From the NCBI GenBank assembly GCA_022702705.1, contig CM040432.1, positions 46,340,540 to 46,404,539 on the forward strand: a DNA stretch of 64,000 bases. The letters run 5' to 3'. This DNA is from Papilionanthe hookeriana x Papilionanthe teres (taxonomy: Eukaryota; Streptophyta; Magnoliopsida; Asparagales; Orchidaceae). Below are positions 1 through 11,290 of the stretch, piece after piece. The notes beneath the pieces are model-generated. The model had not been told where the DNA came from. It worked only from the letters and a program-made list of their open reading frames with translations, and did no database searches. The first letter of the stretch is position 1. The number at the start of each line of letters is the position of its first letter. The position numbers and the translations under genes are program-made.

Positions 1-2573
1 TTGGATTCCAAAATTCTTTGTGTGGAGATAACTAGACTTTATTGTAGAAATAAATTGAGCGTAAAAGAGAAAGGATGTATGAGAGAGAGAGGAAAATGGC
101 TGGAAATCATAGAGTTAATTCAATTTGGCAGCTTAATTTCAACAAATATATGAGTTCATATCATGCTCACCCTGACCTTGAACCCCCTATTGATGTCTTT
201 GTAAGAAGAATTGTACTATAAAGTCGATTATAGAATATGAAATTAGTACAAAGGAGATGCTCATTATAGTTTGCAGTATAGCCAATGAGTTTTTGCTGGG
301 TGTAGCCCAACAGGTTAGAACTAAGCAAGTGACCTTATTAAAGGTAAGTTCCTTTAATGAGTCTAACTGATAAGACAAAATGGTGACGCAAGTACTCTTA
401 CCTAAGTTGTTGAGATTTTCTACGGAGTATATCTGATAAGTTAAGTTAAATGATAAGTGAAGTATTTTTGTATTGAGGGCTGAATTAAGGCCATAACCTA
501 GGGGAGCTAATGAGATCCTCTTAGGTGACTTGAAGCTTTGGGGCATATTCCAAGCAAATACTTGGTCAAGGACATTGTTGAATCTAGTTTAAGGAAGAAA
601 ATGACTTGATTAATCTAGTTCAGTTGAATTTGTCATGCAATTAGTTTCCCAATTCATAGAGAACTTCAAAAAAGCACGACAACAAAAAAAAAATAAGAAA
701 TTAAATTTCTAAAACCCATTTTAGCATGAGTAAATCAAATTTAATCTTGAGCACTAACTCGATTATAAGTTTGATATATGGATGTGTTGTGAGCACATAA
801 TAATCTTAAATCTAAAAATAAAAATAGTTAGGTTTGTTGCAAAGGTATTCAATTGTTAACCTTTAACTAATATTTACAAAAGAGAAGAACATTGAACAGT
901 TTTTAATGTTCTGAAACCTTTCATAGATTGTTAGGAAAAACTAAATAATTTATAGCACTCAAAGAACATTTTTGTAATCTTCATCTCCAAAGCTTTTTCC
1001 TTTATGAAAGGGGGTAACTTATTATACGAATAAGGAAAAGTAAGTCAAGAGCTAGTTCCACTACCACGTGAGTTGTTTTACAAGATGATCTCTAGTTGGA
1101 TGAGATGATCGTGGTCAAAGAAATAGTGGCAAAGAAAAGTGTTCCACTACTACATTAAGATTGTCTTTAAATTGAAACCTTTTAAGGAATTCAATCCATT
1201 ATATAAATTTCTGAAGCATTTGAAGCACATTTGATTTCTCTTAGCTAAGTTTTATTATACATTTTATCATATATTTAAGTTTGACAGATCTGTGATAAAG
1301 TCTCTTTAGATATCAAAATGGTTGCAAAATTATGACAACTCTTGAAGCACAATACTTTGAGGCACATGTGTTCCACTACTACAAAGTTATGATAAATTTA
1401 GCATCCAATTTCGAAACAAATGTAGTAGTGGAACACATGTACCTCATGAAATTCAATTCATTCAAATTGGATGATGAATCCTCAAAATAAATAAATAAAA
1501 TATTTTGAGTCTAATAAAACTAAATTTCTTGAACGATCTTATGTCTAACCTATTTGAATTAATTTTATATCAAAGATATAAGTAATTATATTGTAATACT
1601 TCATGCTAAACTTATAATATATATATCATATACATCACATTTATAAAATGGATCGTCAGTTTGGTTCATACTTTGTGTTACTTCAAAATATATTCAAACG
1701 AGTTGGGGAATTGCCAAGCTTAGGCCTTGCAATAAATTTGTGATTTTGAAATGAAGGTTATGCTTTAAGTGAAATTTGTCTATAAATAAAAAAGAAAAAT
1801 GTGGAATAATTAAAGCTTTTATATTTTTATTAATATGGTTCTTGTTTAGACTTGTATTTTACTAAATGTAGGATCAAAATAATTACATATAAGTATGCAC
1901 AGTCTAATATATTTAGTGCTAAATTACAAAATGTTCTTCTGGTCACACCCAACGGATAGAGCGTTAGTTAGATGAGAGGAATAAGATAAAGTAGGAGAAT
2001 GAATGAATAGATTAGAAATAACACTATTTCTCTGTGAATAGATTTAATAGTCCTTTCTACTGGTACAACTCTTTTATTTATAAGTCAAAGAAGGTGTCTA
2101 ATAAATAACATAATTGCCTCTCATTTAATGGGAACATTACAATCATTTATGAGCTATTAATCATTTACATATATATAATCAGATAAACATATTTTGACCT
2201 TGTCACTACTGCTAATGTTGTTCTATATTTGTAACTGTCATTGGCACCATTTCATATTGTAACCCCTTGACTTGGTCATTTAGTTTTCCTTCGATCAGCT
2301 AAATTTCATTCATCCAACTGAACAATCTTTGGTAATTTTTTATGTCCGAAGACTCACTATCCTTTGGAAAATTATTCCATCAGAAAGAGGGTGTATTACT
2401 GTAATCTAACAAGCAACCTACCTTATGTCGATAAGTCTATATAGAAGGAGACCCCATCAGGCGATTATGGATCTTGTGAACGCCCTTGTGTCAGTTAAAT
2501 TTTTATTGTTAGTGATGTGTGGCACTCCTTTGTTCGGTTGAACTAACGTTCGATCGGCCCAAAATTCGACCGA
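1..2573. other. AT-rich intergenic stretch, unassigned
   Basis: No coding region here looks real. The 119-codon minus frame at 187-546 has no recognisable domain, and neighbouring frames are full of stops. The only clear structure is the inverted repeat at 1358-1446, listed separately. Around 1930-2480 the minus strand has a TATAAATAAAAG block near 2080-2093 followed by about 150 bases of leader-like sequence. This could be an old LTR fragment, but I found no partner LTR and no ends, so it stays unassigned. Confidence 0.5.
1358..1446. repeat. Near-perfect inverted repeat, 26-bp arms, 37-bp loop
   Basis: Bases 1358-1383 are the reverse complement of 1421-1446 with one mismatch (C at 1363 against A at 1441). 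The arms would fold into an 89-nt hairpin. The arm core TTCCACTACTAC also occurs singly at 1142-1153, and a TTCCACTACCAC version occurs at 1056-1067, so the motif is dispersed locally. The size suits a small-RNA precursor or a miniature fold-back element, but there is no flanking target duplication to prove either. Confidence 0.7.
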
Positions 2574-2711
2574 CTAGACTGATACTGGATTGCGTGATCT
2601 TTTACTGATTTATTCATGTCATCTATTGTATCTGGAGATTCGTACATTGGCTTTTTTAATTTATATTTAGGAATAATAAATTTTAAAATATGATTATAAT
2701 TTGAATGTCAT

Positions 2712-2717
<6 letters not shown>
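2574..2717 (+). repeat. Direct-repeat flank, copy 1
   Basis: This 144-bp stretch aligns, with many substitutions, to 7388-7550 in the same orientation. Shared blocks are the opening ACTAGA, a GAGATTC block, and a strong core TAATAAATTTTAAAAT followed by TTGAATGTC. Both copies run straight into a microsatellite (GT here, AC there). The two copies bracket the first two LINE remnants. Confidence 0.55.
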
Positions 2718-2756
<39 letters not shown>

Positions 2757-2826
2757 AAGTATGTAAATATGTATGTATGTTTGTTTGTATGTACGTATGT
2801 AGGTATGTATGTCTATATATATATAT
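2718..2826. repeat. (GT)n then (GTAT)n microsatellite
   Basis: A pure GT run occupies 2718-2754. It grades into degenerate TATG/GTAC tetranucleotides and a short AT run ending near 2826. It separates the flank repeat from the first recognisable LINE ORF1 codons. Confidence 0.95.
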
Positions 2827-2844
2827 TTAAGATTATACCCAAAT

Positions 2845-3953
2845 TTTTGCTCAAAATGTTTTCAAAATTAATAATCATTTTATGAAAATTCTTAAATAGT
2901 GAATTTGATCCTAATCGGAATTTCCTTTTATCCCGGTTTGGGTTAATCTTTCAAGGCTCAAGGTGCATATCTTTAATTATGAAACACTTTATATGCTGGC
3001 AACTGCTTTTGGGAAACCGCTGAAGTCGATACTCCCACACTTGACACAACCAGGTCATATGAAACTTGTGTGCTTGTAGAGCTCAACATCACTCAACCTT
3101 TTCATGTGGAGATTTGGATTGGCTCCCCTCATCAGGGTTATTAGTAGGTGATTGTGGTGGGACCTCAACGCTTATATTTCCCTCACTGTGGAATGTTTAG
3201 TCATATCCTGTTATCGGTTGCATCCACATCTATGGCCTGTTGTAGACCCACCTCCTGTTACTCAGCATATTCCTGCGGATGTTCTACCCTCTTCATCATT
3301 GCCTATGATACCTACTGCTGTACCCATTGCGAATACGGTACAAAATGGTTTGTCTACTGAGATAGTTTATGAAAATGTTGGGTTTGTTGGGGGGGTGTCA
3401 GGTGGTTCCCTCTGGGAGGCAAGATGCGGTCACTGCTCCTTCTTTTGGAGAGGACACACTATCTTTTCAGGCTCTAACTACTGTGGAGGGTGCTCAAGTC
3501 CCCCTCTATGAGGTGATTGAAGATAAGGATGATGCTAACATTCACTCCCAGGTGACGAAACAGGTGTCTCCTAATGCTAATGAGGAAGTTCTAGAGCCAA
3601 ACACAAACCATCGTACTGCTATTAATCATTTGGACGTACTGAAGACTCTTTAATCGTGGTATAACCACCTTTTGAGAGTGCAGGAGATTCCCAAGTATTA
3701 GATTAATATCCTTCAGGAACACCATAACCCATTGCTGCGACTGCCTTTCCCTCTACGGATGCTCCACTATCTAATGATATCATAAACCAGTCTTTAGAAG
3801 AAGAATGACAAGTCTACACTTCTCGGTGGAGGAAGAACGCTGGAGGAACTATTCAGCTTGGAGAATTATTGGATGATACTCTGGTCACTCCTAGAAATGG
3901 TACAACAAATCAGAATTTGTTATCTTAATTTGCCCCAAGAACTAGAAGAAGAG
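2845..3953 (+). pseudogene. LINE ORF1 pseudogene (DUF4283 / CCHC RNA-binding protein)
   Basis: In life this protein would bind the LINE RNA in the RNP. The conserved sequence is spread over several frames. About 2860-2930 matches the end of the DUF4283 domain. 2934-3030 reads IPVWVNLSRL and, a little later, FGKPLK, the usual VWV...GKPL block. 3067-3135 reads VLVELNITQPF then IWIGSPHQG. 3178-3240 holds a zinc-knuckle remnant with PHCGMF and H, the last Cys lost. 3369-3653 is the acidic C-terminal tail, and 3935-3975 encodes a basic RRRGRPKLPRP end. At least four frame changes and internal stops kill it. Confidence 0.8.
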
Positions 3954-4138
3954 GCAGGCCTAAACTGCCTCGTCCATTGACACTTATTATCTGCAAGTTT
4001 GCATTTTTTTAGATTTTTGTTTCGTTTTTTTTAGGGTATCACTGTTTTATGTATCATATGAGTTAGGCACCTCTATTGGGCCCTCTCATACAACTTTATG
4101 TATCCTTTTTTATGTTCAATATAATTAGCCCCTGGGCT

Positions 4139-4142
<4 letters not shown>
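2845..4142 (+). mobile_element. LINE (L1-type) remnant: ORF1 plus 3' end, ORF2 missing
   Basis: The plus strand holds a decayed ORF1 (2845 to about 3953) followed directly by a T-rich 3' segment (about 3980-4142) that ends in an AT microsatellite. Plant LINEs normally carry an ORF2 with endonuclease, RT and RNase H between these parts; none of it is present. Internal deletion is the simplest reading. A chimaeric insertion cannot be excluded. The element meets a second, minus-strand LINE tail-to-tail across the (AT)n tract. Confidence 0.7.

Positions 4143-4197
<55 letters not shown>
4143..4197. repeat. (AT)n microsatellite between two LINE tails
   Basis: About 27 AT dinucleotides. It is the 3' tail of the plus-strand LINE on its left and borders the 3' end of the minus-strand LINE on its right. 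Confidence 0.95.
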
Positions 4198-4202
<5 letters not shown>

Positions 4203-4227
4203 AGGAGTTGTATTGATTAAGGAGAGG

Positions 4228-4720
4228 TTAAAACACTAAGATAAGAGGCCTCATACATGTCCCCTTCCAGTAGAAACAAAAGTAGGGGAGGGAGGGAGAA
4301 GAGGATACAGATACATGGATAGAGGCAGACCCAACCCTAGTAAGCCTGTGAGATGGCCTATTTCCTTCTTTGAAGATGAAGGAATATCTAACATCCAAGA
4401 GAGTGCAGATGGACTTTATTTTGATGATCCAGTAGGAATGATGCCAAGGAAAATCCCCTTCCTCATTCAAATAGTGAACCAAGATGTTGGAATCAACCTC
4501 TAACTGTATGTGTCTCCAAGTGTTCATAAGAACCAATTTGAGAGCCCAGTAAGCAACAATTAATTCAGCTTCTAATGCATGAGACACCATGGAAGAGGCA
4601 TGGAAGAAAAGAAGACATTTCCCAAGGTGATCCATGAACACTCCCCCTACACCAACACTTGTGGGATAAAAGCTGCCATCAATATTAACTTTAACAAAGA
4701 AAGGAGGAGGGGGCTTCCAA
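4228..4720 (-). pseudogene. LINE RNase H domain (RVT_3 type)
   Basis: The reading frame starts near 4700 with VKVNIDGSF (first catalytic Asp). It continues through HALEAELIVAYWALKLVL (catalytic Glu) and QLEVDSNILVHYL (next Asp), and ends with FIFKEGNRPSHRL, the usual YREGN box near the C-terminus. The fold would remove RNA from the RNA-DNA hybrid. The stop is at 4228-4230. The domain itself looks open, but it lies downstream of broken RT sequence. Confidence 0.88.
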
Positions 4721-4989
4721 CAAACCTTGGTAATCCTGTGTTAGGACAGCTATTTAGAAGGGGGCATTTTGAAGCACTCCGGGAACCTGTTATGTTTAAT
4801 CAGCTTTCTCAGGTAGGAGGCACAATAGCTAACCACTTTGCCAACAGAAAGTGTCAGTCCCTCAAACTTTGCACCATTCCATGCCATCCAAAAGAACCAG
4901 GCAACCAGAAATGGGAAGGCCCTTGCCTTGAAAGAGTTCCAGCTATGATAGCATGAGAACAAAGTGTCCCAATGAAGGTTGATAGTGTT

Positions 4990-5640
4990 GATTTGCCAAC
5001 AGCTCAGAGAGTTCCCTCCAGATCCTCTTTGAGAAAATACATTTAGAAATAAATGAGTTAGGGATTCCTCCTCCCCCCACAAAGACAGCATCTGGAAGGT
5101 CCCCTTAGCCCTTTCATCTTGAGTATGTTATCAGTGGGAATTAACTTGTGAAAAAACCTCCAACAAAAGAATGACATAGAAGGAGTCAAATATTTGTTCC
5201 AAATTTGATACACCCATCTCACTGAAACCCACCTGTAGAGTTTGGAATAAATCTGTTTGGTTAAGGTATGTGTGCTACTAGCTTTCCAAGCAATCTTGTC
5301 AGGCCTAGTTCTGCCAAATGGCACCCTTCTAATCTGCTCCATAGAGAGATTATCAACAAGAGTTTGTAGGAATGAATCAGACCACTGATCCCCCTCCCAA
5401 CTGTCAGCAACTTTGTGTTGTGGATGAACAATCTTAATGAGGGGCTGTAGCCACTCAGGAGGGCACCATCTGTCCAGCCCAAAGGAGAGCTGCCCCTCCC
5501 CCACATCCCATAAGAACAATTTCTCTGCCTGATGTCTAACATGAAGCATTTGCCCCCATATTTTGGAGTTATCCAACTTCATTTCCACTAAAGAAGGTTG
5601 AATCTCCCTAGAATATTTTCCCCTCATAAACTGTGAACAA
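4990..5640 (-). pseudogene. LINE ORF2 zinc-binding domain (zf-RVT)
   Basis: The frame at 5627-5058 reads W-x-G-DG-like residues (LWDVGEGQLSFGLDRW), then RPDKIAWKASS, the tract IWNKYLTPSMSFFCWRFFH, and CCLCGG. The domain continues in another frame from 5091 (GEEESLTHLFLNV). This is the Cys/His segment found after the LINE RT; it is probably a nucleic-acid-binding module. One frameshift near 5058-5091 splits it. Confidence 0.85.
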
Positions 5641-5945
5641 AGAGAATATTGTTGTCAGAATTTAATACATAGCTTGCATAGGTTCACTTGTTGAAGTTAT
5701 TGTAGCCCTTTGAAGCCAGTACCTCCAGCCATTGGAGGTTTAGCCACTTTCTTCCAGCTAGCCCAGTGCATTTGCTGCCTTTGCCTAGCCCATAAGAATC
5801 TGTTGAAGGCTCTCTCCATCATTACTTTGGTACTCTTCTACATGCAAGTCATTTGAAGAATTTAGGAGGGGAAGGTTGTCAGGATGGTTTTCAACAAGGT
5901 GATTATACCCCCATTGGAAAGAAAAGAATGGTTTTAATAGAAGAG

Positions 5946-6846
5946 TTAGTCATTTACTTTCCCCAACACCTCCTCAAATTGTGTGAGCTCAACTCTTCCT
6001 TTGTTGAGTGGGACTCCAAGATACTTGAGTGGAGGATCAACAACAGTGAATCTAGTAAACTGGAGGATCCATTGTTTACTGGCAGAAGAAATTTTATTTC
6101 TGAAGAGGATGTCACACTTTTCATGGTTGAACCTCATTCCTGAGTGACTTTGGAACAACTTAAAGCAGTGAGTGACCTTCCTAATGGCATTCTTGTTGGA
6201 TCTGGAAAAAAACATTATGTCATCAACATAGATGAGGTGGGAGATAGATTTTTGGGACTTATGATGGAACTTGGCATACTCAAAGGGCATAATCTGAGAA
6301 TTCATTAACTTGGACAGGTACTCAATGGCCAAGATAAATATGGATGGTGACAAAGGATCCCCTTGTTAAAGGCCCCTAGTGCCAGCAAAGTTGCCCAAAA
6401 GCTGCCCATTAAGTAGAATTGAATGAATATTATTTAAGCAACCTAGAGATGAGCTGACAGAAATCAGGAGAGAACCCCCTGACCAGCAGGACTTCCAATA
6501 TGAATTTATGGTTTCATAGGTTTTCTTTATATCCATATTATAGATGTAGTTCCCCCCTGCAGTGCTTGTCCAGATCCAAAAGGAGCTCCTGTGTCAATAA
6601 AACATTATCTGCAATGAATCTCCCTTTCACAAAAGCAGTTTAGTTCATGCATATGATTTGGTCAAGATGGGGTTGGAGCCTACCAACAATAATCTTACTA
6701 ATAATTTTGCTCAAAACAGTGGTAAGACTTATGGGCCTAAACTGATTCCAATCTTTCTTTTCAGCAGACCTAGGAATTAACACCATAGTGGAAGCACAGA
6801 AGTAGTGGGGGAGATCAGTACCCTGGAAAAAAACATTGGATAGCAT
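5946..6846 (-). pseudogene. LINE reverse transcriptase domain
   Basis: The enzyme primes DNA synthesis on the LINE RNA at the nicked target. The N-terminal fingers lie at 6640-6846 (PRSAEKKDWNQFRPISLT, then a long alpha-helical stretch). The palm lies at 5946-6353 with the catalytic box SHLIYVDDIMFF intact, followed by GMRFNHEKC and the KYLGVPL block. Between them (6354-6639) the reading frame is broken by stops and small indels, so no functional product is expected. Confidence 0.9.
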
Positions 6847-6964
6847 TGGTTATCTCATCCTTAATGATGGCCTAGGTTTTTTTTTTGTAGAAATCTGCTA
6901 TATATCCATCAGGTCCAGCAATTTTGGAACTGTCAATAGCATTAATAACATTCCACACTTTAGT

Positions 6965-7440
6965 TTAAGTGAGGAGATGAGTGAGGGCTAGTTGATTGGT
7001 GTAATCCACATTCTTCTTTAACAAAGAGTTTTCAATAAGAGGTCCATTAAGAGGAGGTTGAGTAAGTAGAGATTGGAAGAGATGAACAACAACATAAGCA
7101 ATTACAGCATTATCATGTAATCTTTCCCCACTAGAGTTGTATATGGAGTGGATGTACTTCCTTTTATATTGAATACAAGCATGGTAGAACTTTGTGTTCC
7201 TGTCCCCATCAATGAATTTTGCAGCAGCAGCCTTTTGCCTGAGAAGTTTCTTCTGCCAGTCAATGGAAGTGATTAGTTGCTCCTGAGTAGCAAACGAATT
7301 GCTATTGAAGGAAACGTCCAACCTTGCACTACATTCCATCTCCTTAACTTTTCTCACAGCCTCCTCCACAGCTTTGAAAACATCCCTAACTAGAATGATG
7401 CTGGTCTGCTCAATCTTTCATTGCTTTTTACATGTGATCC
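6965..7440 (-). pseudogene. LINE ORF2 region between endonuclease and RT
   Basis: The minus frame at 7369-6965 encodes an alpha-helical segment (VEEAVRKVKEMECSARL, then DGDRNTKFYHACIQYKRK). This is the conserved helix region that precedes RT in plant LINE ORF2 proteins, with its typical D-x-N-T-KFYH signature. ORF2-like codons continue upstream to about 7430. The endonuclease that should come first is missing. Confidence 0.8.
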
Positions 7441-7550
7441 GTTGGATCTCGTCGAGATTCATGCGTCCACTATTTTATAAAAATTTTGGTATAATAAATT
7501 TTAAAATTTCATCATATTTTGAATGTCGTTATCATTATATAGACACACAC
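7388..7550 (+). repeat. Direct-repeat flank, copy 2
   Basis: Second copy of the 2574-2717 repeat, in the same orientation, running into (AC)n. It is placed between the 5' end of one minus LINE and the 3' tail of the next. Shared core: TAATAAATTTTAAAAT, then GAATGTC. See the matching finding for what this arrangement could mean. Confidence 0.55.
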
Positions 7551-7690
<140 letters not shown>

Positions 7691-7799
7691 TAAAAGGTCA
7701 AATATTATTAGTGATAGGAAAAAAGTTTACATCTAACATGAGGGATGTTAACTATATCCCCATGTAACAAGGAACTTAAAAAAGAAGAGGAACTAAATA

Positions 7800-8180
7800 A
7801 AGAAGAAGGTTAAGAGCTACATATAATTTCCCTTAAAGAACCAGCTTCTTTAGATAACCAAGTTGCTGGTTGATTACCTTTTATATAAATATGACTCCAG
7901 GTGATAAATAAAGAAGAAGAAATCCTTAGAACCTTGTTAATCCAGATTTAAAGATACCAAGGAAAAGCAGTTTTATGGGTAAGAGTCTGCAGCAAGGACA
8001 ATGAATCCATTTCAATATGAATGTAGGAATATTTATGCAGAATAACAATCATAATCCCCCAGAAACAGCCAACACTTTAGATTCTATTGCATATGTTGAA
8101 GAAATAAGTCCTGAAAAGAACCATAAGCAATGCCCTCTATAATCTCTACATTAACCTCCAACACCTGTAGCTGAAATGCT
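7800..8180 (-). pseudogene. LINE RNase H remnant, second copy
   Basis: Reading the minus strand from about 8060, I see HIEMDSLSLLQTL, then PWYL, then HIYIKGNQPATWLSKEAGS near 7845. These match the E-x-DS catalytic box and the terminal YREGN-xx-ADWLS box of LINE RNase H. Frames are mostly continuous over this stretch, but the upstream catalytic Asp region is not clear. Confidence 0.75.
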
Positions 8181-8559
8181 AAAACTGCCATCAGTATTTA
8201 TTTTAAACCAAGGAGCCTTACGTTTCTTACATAGAACTAATTGAAACTTTTTAACAGCCGATGTTTTAATCTGATAAGGAGCCCACTTTTGTATTTTACT
8301 AAGATAAATGAGACATTTCTTAATAATACAAGGATCAGAAGAAACTATATCATGATGAATCTGATTGTTCCTAACTATCCAAAGAAACCAAAATATAATG
8401 AGAGGAAGGTAAAATTCTACTAAAGTTTTCCAATCTTGCCAACAAGCTTCAATACTGATCCAGTGAAATACTGTGAAATATTTTCCAGTTGACTGAATTA
8501 CAGAATGCCAAACTTCTTGAACTATAGAGCAATGAATAAAAAGATGATTAATAGATTCC

Positions 8560-9142
8560 TACTCTCTATGACATAAATGACATCTTGAAGGACCTCTAAG
8601 ACCTTTCAGCTTTAATATGTCATCAATAGGAATTTTCGAAATAACCTTCAGCAGAAAAAGGACATAGAAGGTGTGATGAATTTATTCCATATCAGATCTC
8701 CCAAGTCAGTTGTAGGCCAATGAAAGGATGAGTAGTAGATATACTTAGATAAAATTCAATGATGAGAAGTTTTGGTGATTAATCTATCTTTTTTCAAAGG
8801 ATCCAAAGGCATAGCTAGTATTTTTTGTTGAATCTCCTTATTAACAACACCATTGAGTTTGGCTGAATCCCAAGCAGAATTAGTCCAGCAATCAGAAGCC
8901 ATTTAAATATTGGAATGTTGATTAAAATTATCCTGAAGTGATCCATTAAATAACCACTTATCAAACTTGAAATGAATTTGACCATCTCCCACCTCCCATA
9001 TAAAAAGATCTTCAGCTTGTTCTCTAATTTTCAATAGTTCTTTCCAACTTTTTGAATCAGTAGCCTTAGACTGAGCTTGAGTTGTATGAATACCTTGAAA
9101 ATATTTGCCTTGCATAAATTTATCCCAAAGAGAATTCATCAT
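8560..9142 (-). pseudogene. LINE zf-RVT region, second copy
   Basis: The minus frame 9142-8903 reads DLFIWEVGDGQIHFKFDKW, the sequence usually found between RT and the zinc-binding domain. Downstream (8900-8560), short segments in shifting frames match the W-x-F and C-L-C-G parts of the domain. Heavily decayed. Confidence 0.7.
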
Positions 9143-9313
9143 TTTAATGTTAACCCATTGTTTACAATGAAATAAAAAACTCAGATGTGAAAAGCTCTTG
9201 AATTCCTATCCTCCACTTGCATTAGGTTTACAAATTTTATCCCAAATGGTCCAATGTAATTGTTTATGTTGTCCTTCCCATAAAAAAATGTTAAAAATAA
9301 TAGAGATCATTTT

Positions 9314-10333
9314 TTAGGTACTTTTCTTCAACTTAATCAATTGAAGAACATAAAGAGGGAAAGTGGACAACACACTTTGTAGGAGAGTAAGTCTTCCAAT
9401 GTTAAAAAGGAAAGAACTTGGAAGTAATCTTTTCAACAACATCATTATAATGTGAAAGTTTCCTTCTACCTTTAATAAGAGGAAAACCCAAATATTTAAG
9501 AGATATCCAACCTCTTTAAATCCAGTCTTATTAGAAATTGAATTTCTGATATTGGAACAAGCTTTTGAACTTGATAAAATTTGACATTTAGAATTATTAA
9601 AATTCATTCCTAAGATTACTTCAAATTCAGATAAAGTCTTCATCAAGCATTCAATGGAATTTTTGCTTCCATTAGAGACTACAATAACATCATCAGCATA
9701 GGCTAAATGACTAACCATGCAATTGGATCTATGTTAATATTCAATATAAGGATCAAATTAATGTGATTGATTTAACATCCTAGATAAATAATCAAAAACC
9801 AAAATAAAGATATAGGGAGATAATGGATCTCCTTGCTTTATTCATCTTCCAGCATGAAAGAAACCATGACACTTCCCATTAATCAAAATATTGTAATGAG
9901 TGTTTTTAAGCCACCTCAAAATCAAAATACAGAAATCAGTTTTAAAACCTCTAGCAGATAATACATCAATTATGAAGGACCAACTGATAGAATCAAAGGC
10001 TTTAGTAAGTTCTAGCTTGAAAATGATAATAGACCCTCTAAAAGACTTATCAATATCAGTAAGCAATTCTTAAGCTAGAAGAATATTATCAGTAATTCAT
10101 CTTCCTTTTACAAAAGCTGATTGATTTTTTGTAATTAATTCACTCAATACAGGCTGCAATTGAGTAATAATGATTTTGCTAATAGCTTTAGAAAAAGTAA
10201 TAGTCAAACTGATTGGTCTAAAATCATGCCAAATACTTTTCTTTTTGCCTTTAGGAATTAAAACAAGAGTTGTAGCAACAAAATATTTGGGTAATTCATT
10301 ACCCAAAAAGAAGCTTTGAACTGCAGAAATAAC
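9314..10333 (-). pseudogene. LINE reverse transcriptase domain, second copy
   Basis: Three open segments in order: 10306-10097 (fingers: VLIPKGKKKSIWHDFRPISL, then NQSAFVKGR), 10066-9842 (palm: FKLELTKAFDSISWSFI, with the first catalytic Asp in a DxxKAFD-like box changed to ELTKAFD), and 9718-9314 (VSHLAYADDVIVVSN, catalytic YADD intact, then GMNFNNSKC). Stops and frameshifts separate them. The upper palm D-to-E change would probably impair catalysis even without the stops. Confidence 0.88.
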
Positions 10334-10833
10334 NNNNNNNNNNNNNNNNNNNNNNNNNNNNNNNNNNNNNNNNNNNNNNNNNNNNNNNNNNNNNNNNNNN
10401 NNNNNNNNNNNNNNNNNNNNNNNNNNNNNNNNNNNNNNNNNNNNNNNNNNNNNNNNNNNNNNNNNNNNNNNNNNNNNNNNNNNNNNNNNNNNNNNNNNNN
10501 NNNNNNNNNNNNNNNNNNNNNNNNNNNNNNNNNNNNNNNNNNNNNNNNNNNNNNNNNNNNNNNNNNNNNNNNNNNNNNNNNNNNNNNNNNNNNNNNNNNN
10601 NNNNNNNNNNNNNNNNNNNNNNNNNNNNNNNNNNNNNNNNNNNNNNNNNNNNNNNNNNNNNNNNNNNNNNNNNNNNNNNNNNNNNNNNNNNNNNNNNNNN
10701 NNNNNNNNNNNNNNNNNNNNNNNNNNNNNNNNNNNNNNNNNNNNNNNNNNNNNNNNNNNNNNNNNNNNNNNNNNNNNNNNNNNNNNNNNNNNNNNNNNNN
10801 NNNNNNNNNNNNNNNNNNNNNNNNNNNNNNNNN
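10334..10833. other. Assembly gap, 500 N
   Basis: Exactly 500 N, a conventional scaffold gap of unknown true size. It hides the 5' part of the second minus LINE and the left side of family A copy 1. Confidence 1.
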
Positions 10834-10917
10834 TTTAAGTTAAAGAGTTTAAATTTGGAATAGTGTTCAAGTTGTTTTTAAATTTATTTTCTTTCTCGTT
10901 TTAAGTGATGTTATTTT

Positions 10918-11290
10918 TAATTCAATTTAATTTAATTTTAATTGAGTTTTAATTTAATTTAATTTGATTGAGTTTGATTTAATTTGATTTGATGTTTAAT
11001 TAATTTGATTTGATTTAATTCAATTTTATTTAATTTAATTTAATTCAATTATTTAATTTAATTCATTTAATTTAATTTAATTTGATTTAATTCAATTTTA
11101 TTTAATTAATTTAATTTATTTAATTTAATTTAATTTAATTTAATTTAATTGTTTAATTTAATTTAATTTAATTATTTAATTTAATTTAATTTAATTTAAT
11201 TTAATTATTTAATTTAATTTAATTTAATTGTTTAATTTAATTTAATTTAATTTAATTGTTAAATTTAATTTAATTTTAATTTATCCTTAA
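10918..11290. repeat. TTTAA-type minisatellite
   Basis: About 370 bp of near-pure TTTAA/TTTAATT units with occasional G or C. The other family A copies have only scattered versions of this motif at the corresponding place (for example 35130-35350), so this looks like a local expansion in copy 1. Confidence 0.9.

Larger units (their letters stand above)
4198..7388 (-). mobile_element. LINE (L1-type) remnant, ORF2 only, minus strand
   Basis: Reading right to left, the order is: region upstream of RT (7440-6965), RT (6846-5946), zinc-binding domain (5627-5000), RNase H (about 4720-4228), then a short 3' end against (AT)n. That is the standard order of a plant LINE ORF2. ORF1 and the endonuclease are absent, so the copy is 5'-truncated, as LINE insertions usually are. 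The 5' edge is soft: similarity to the flank repeat begins near 7388 while ORF2-like codons run on to about 7430. Confidence 0.85.
7691..10333 (-). mobile_element. Second minus-strand LINE remnant, cut by assembly gap
   Basis: ORF2 order right to left: RT (10306-9314), zinc-binding region (9142 to about 8560), RNase H (about 8180-7800), then a 3' end against the AC/AT microsatellite. It differs clearly in sequence from the LINE at 4198-7388, so the two are separate insertions, not a local duplication. The 5' end lies in or beyond the 500-N gap. Confidence 0.85.

Noticed and set aside
187..546. 119-codon minus-strand ORF
   Set aside because: No domain, no promoter context, and composition like the surrounding non-coding DNA; treated as chance.
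4143..7388. Twin-primed (5'-inverted) single LINE insertion
   Set aside because: Both oppositely oriented parts have their own 3' ends at the (AT)n tract, which twin priming does not produce.
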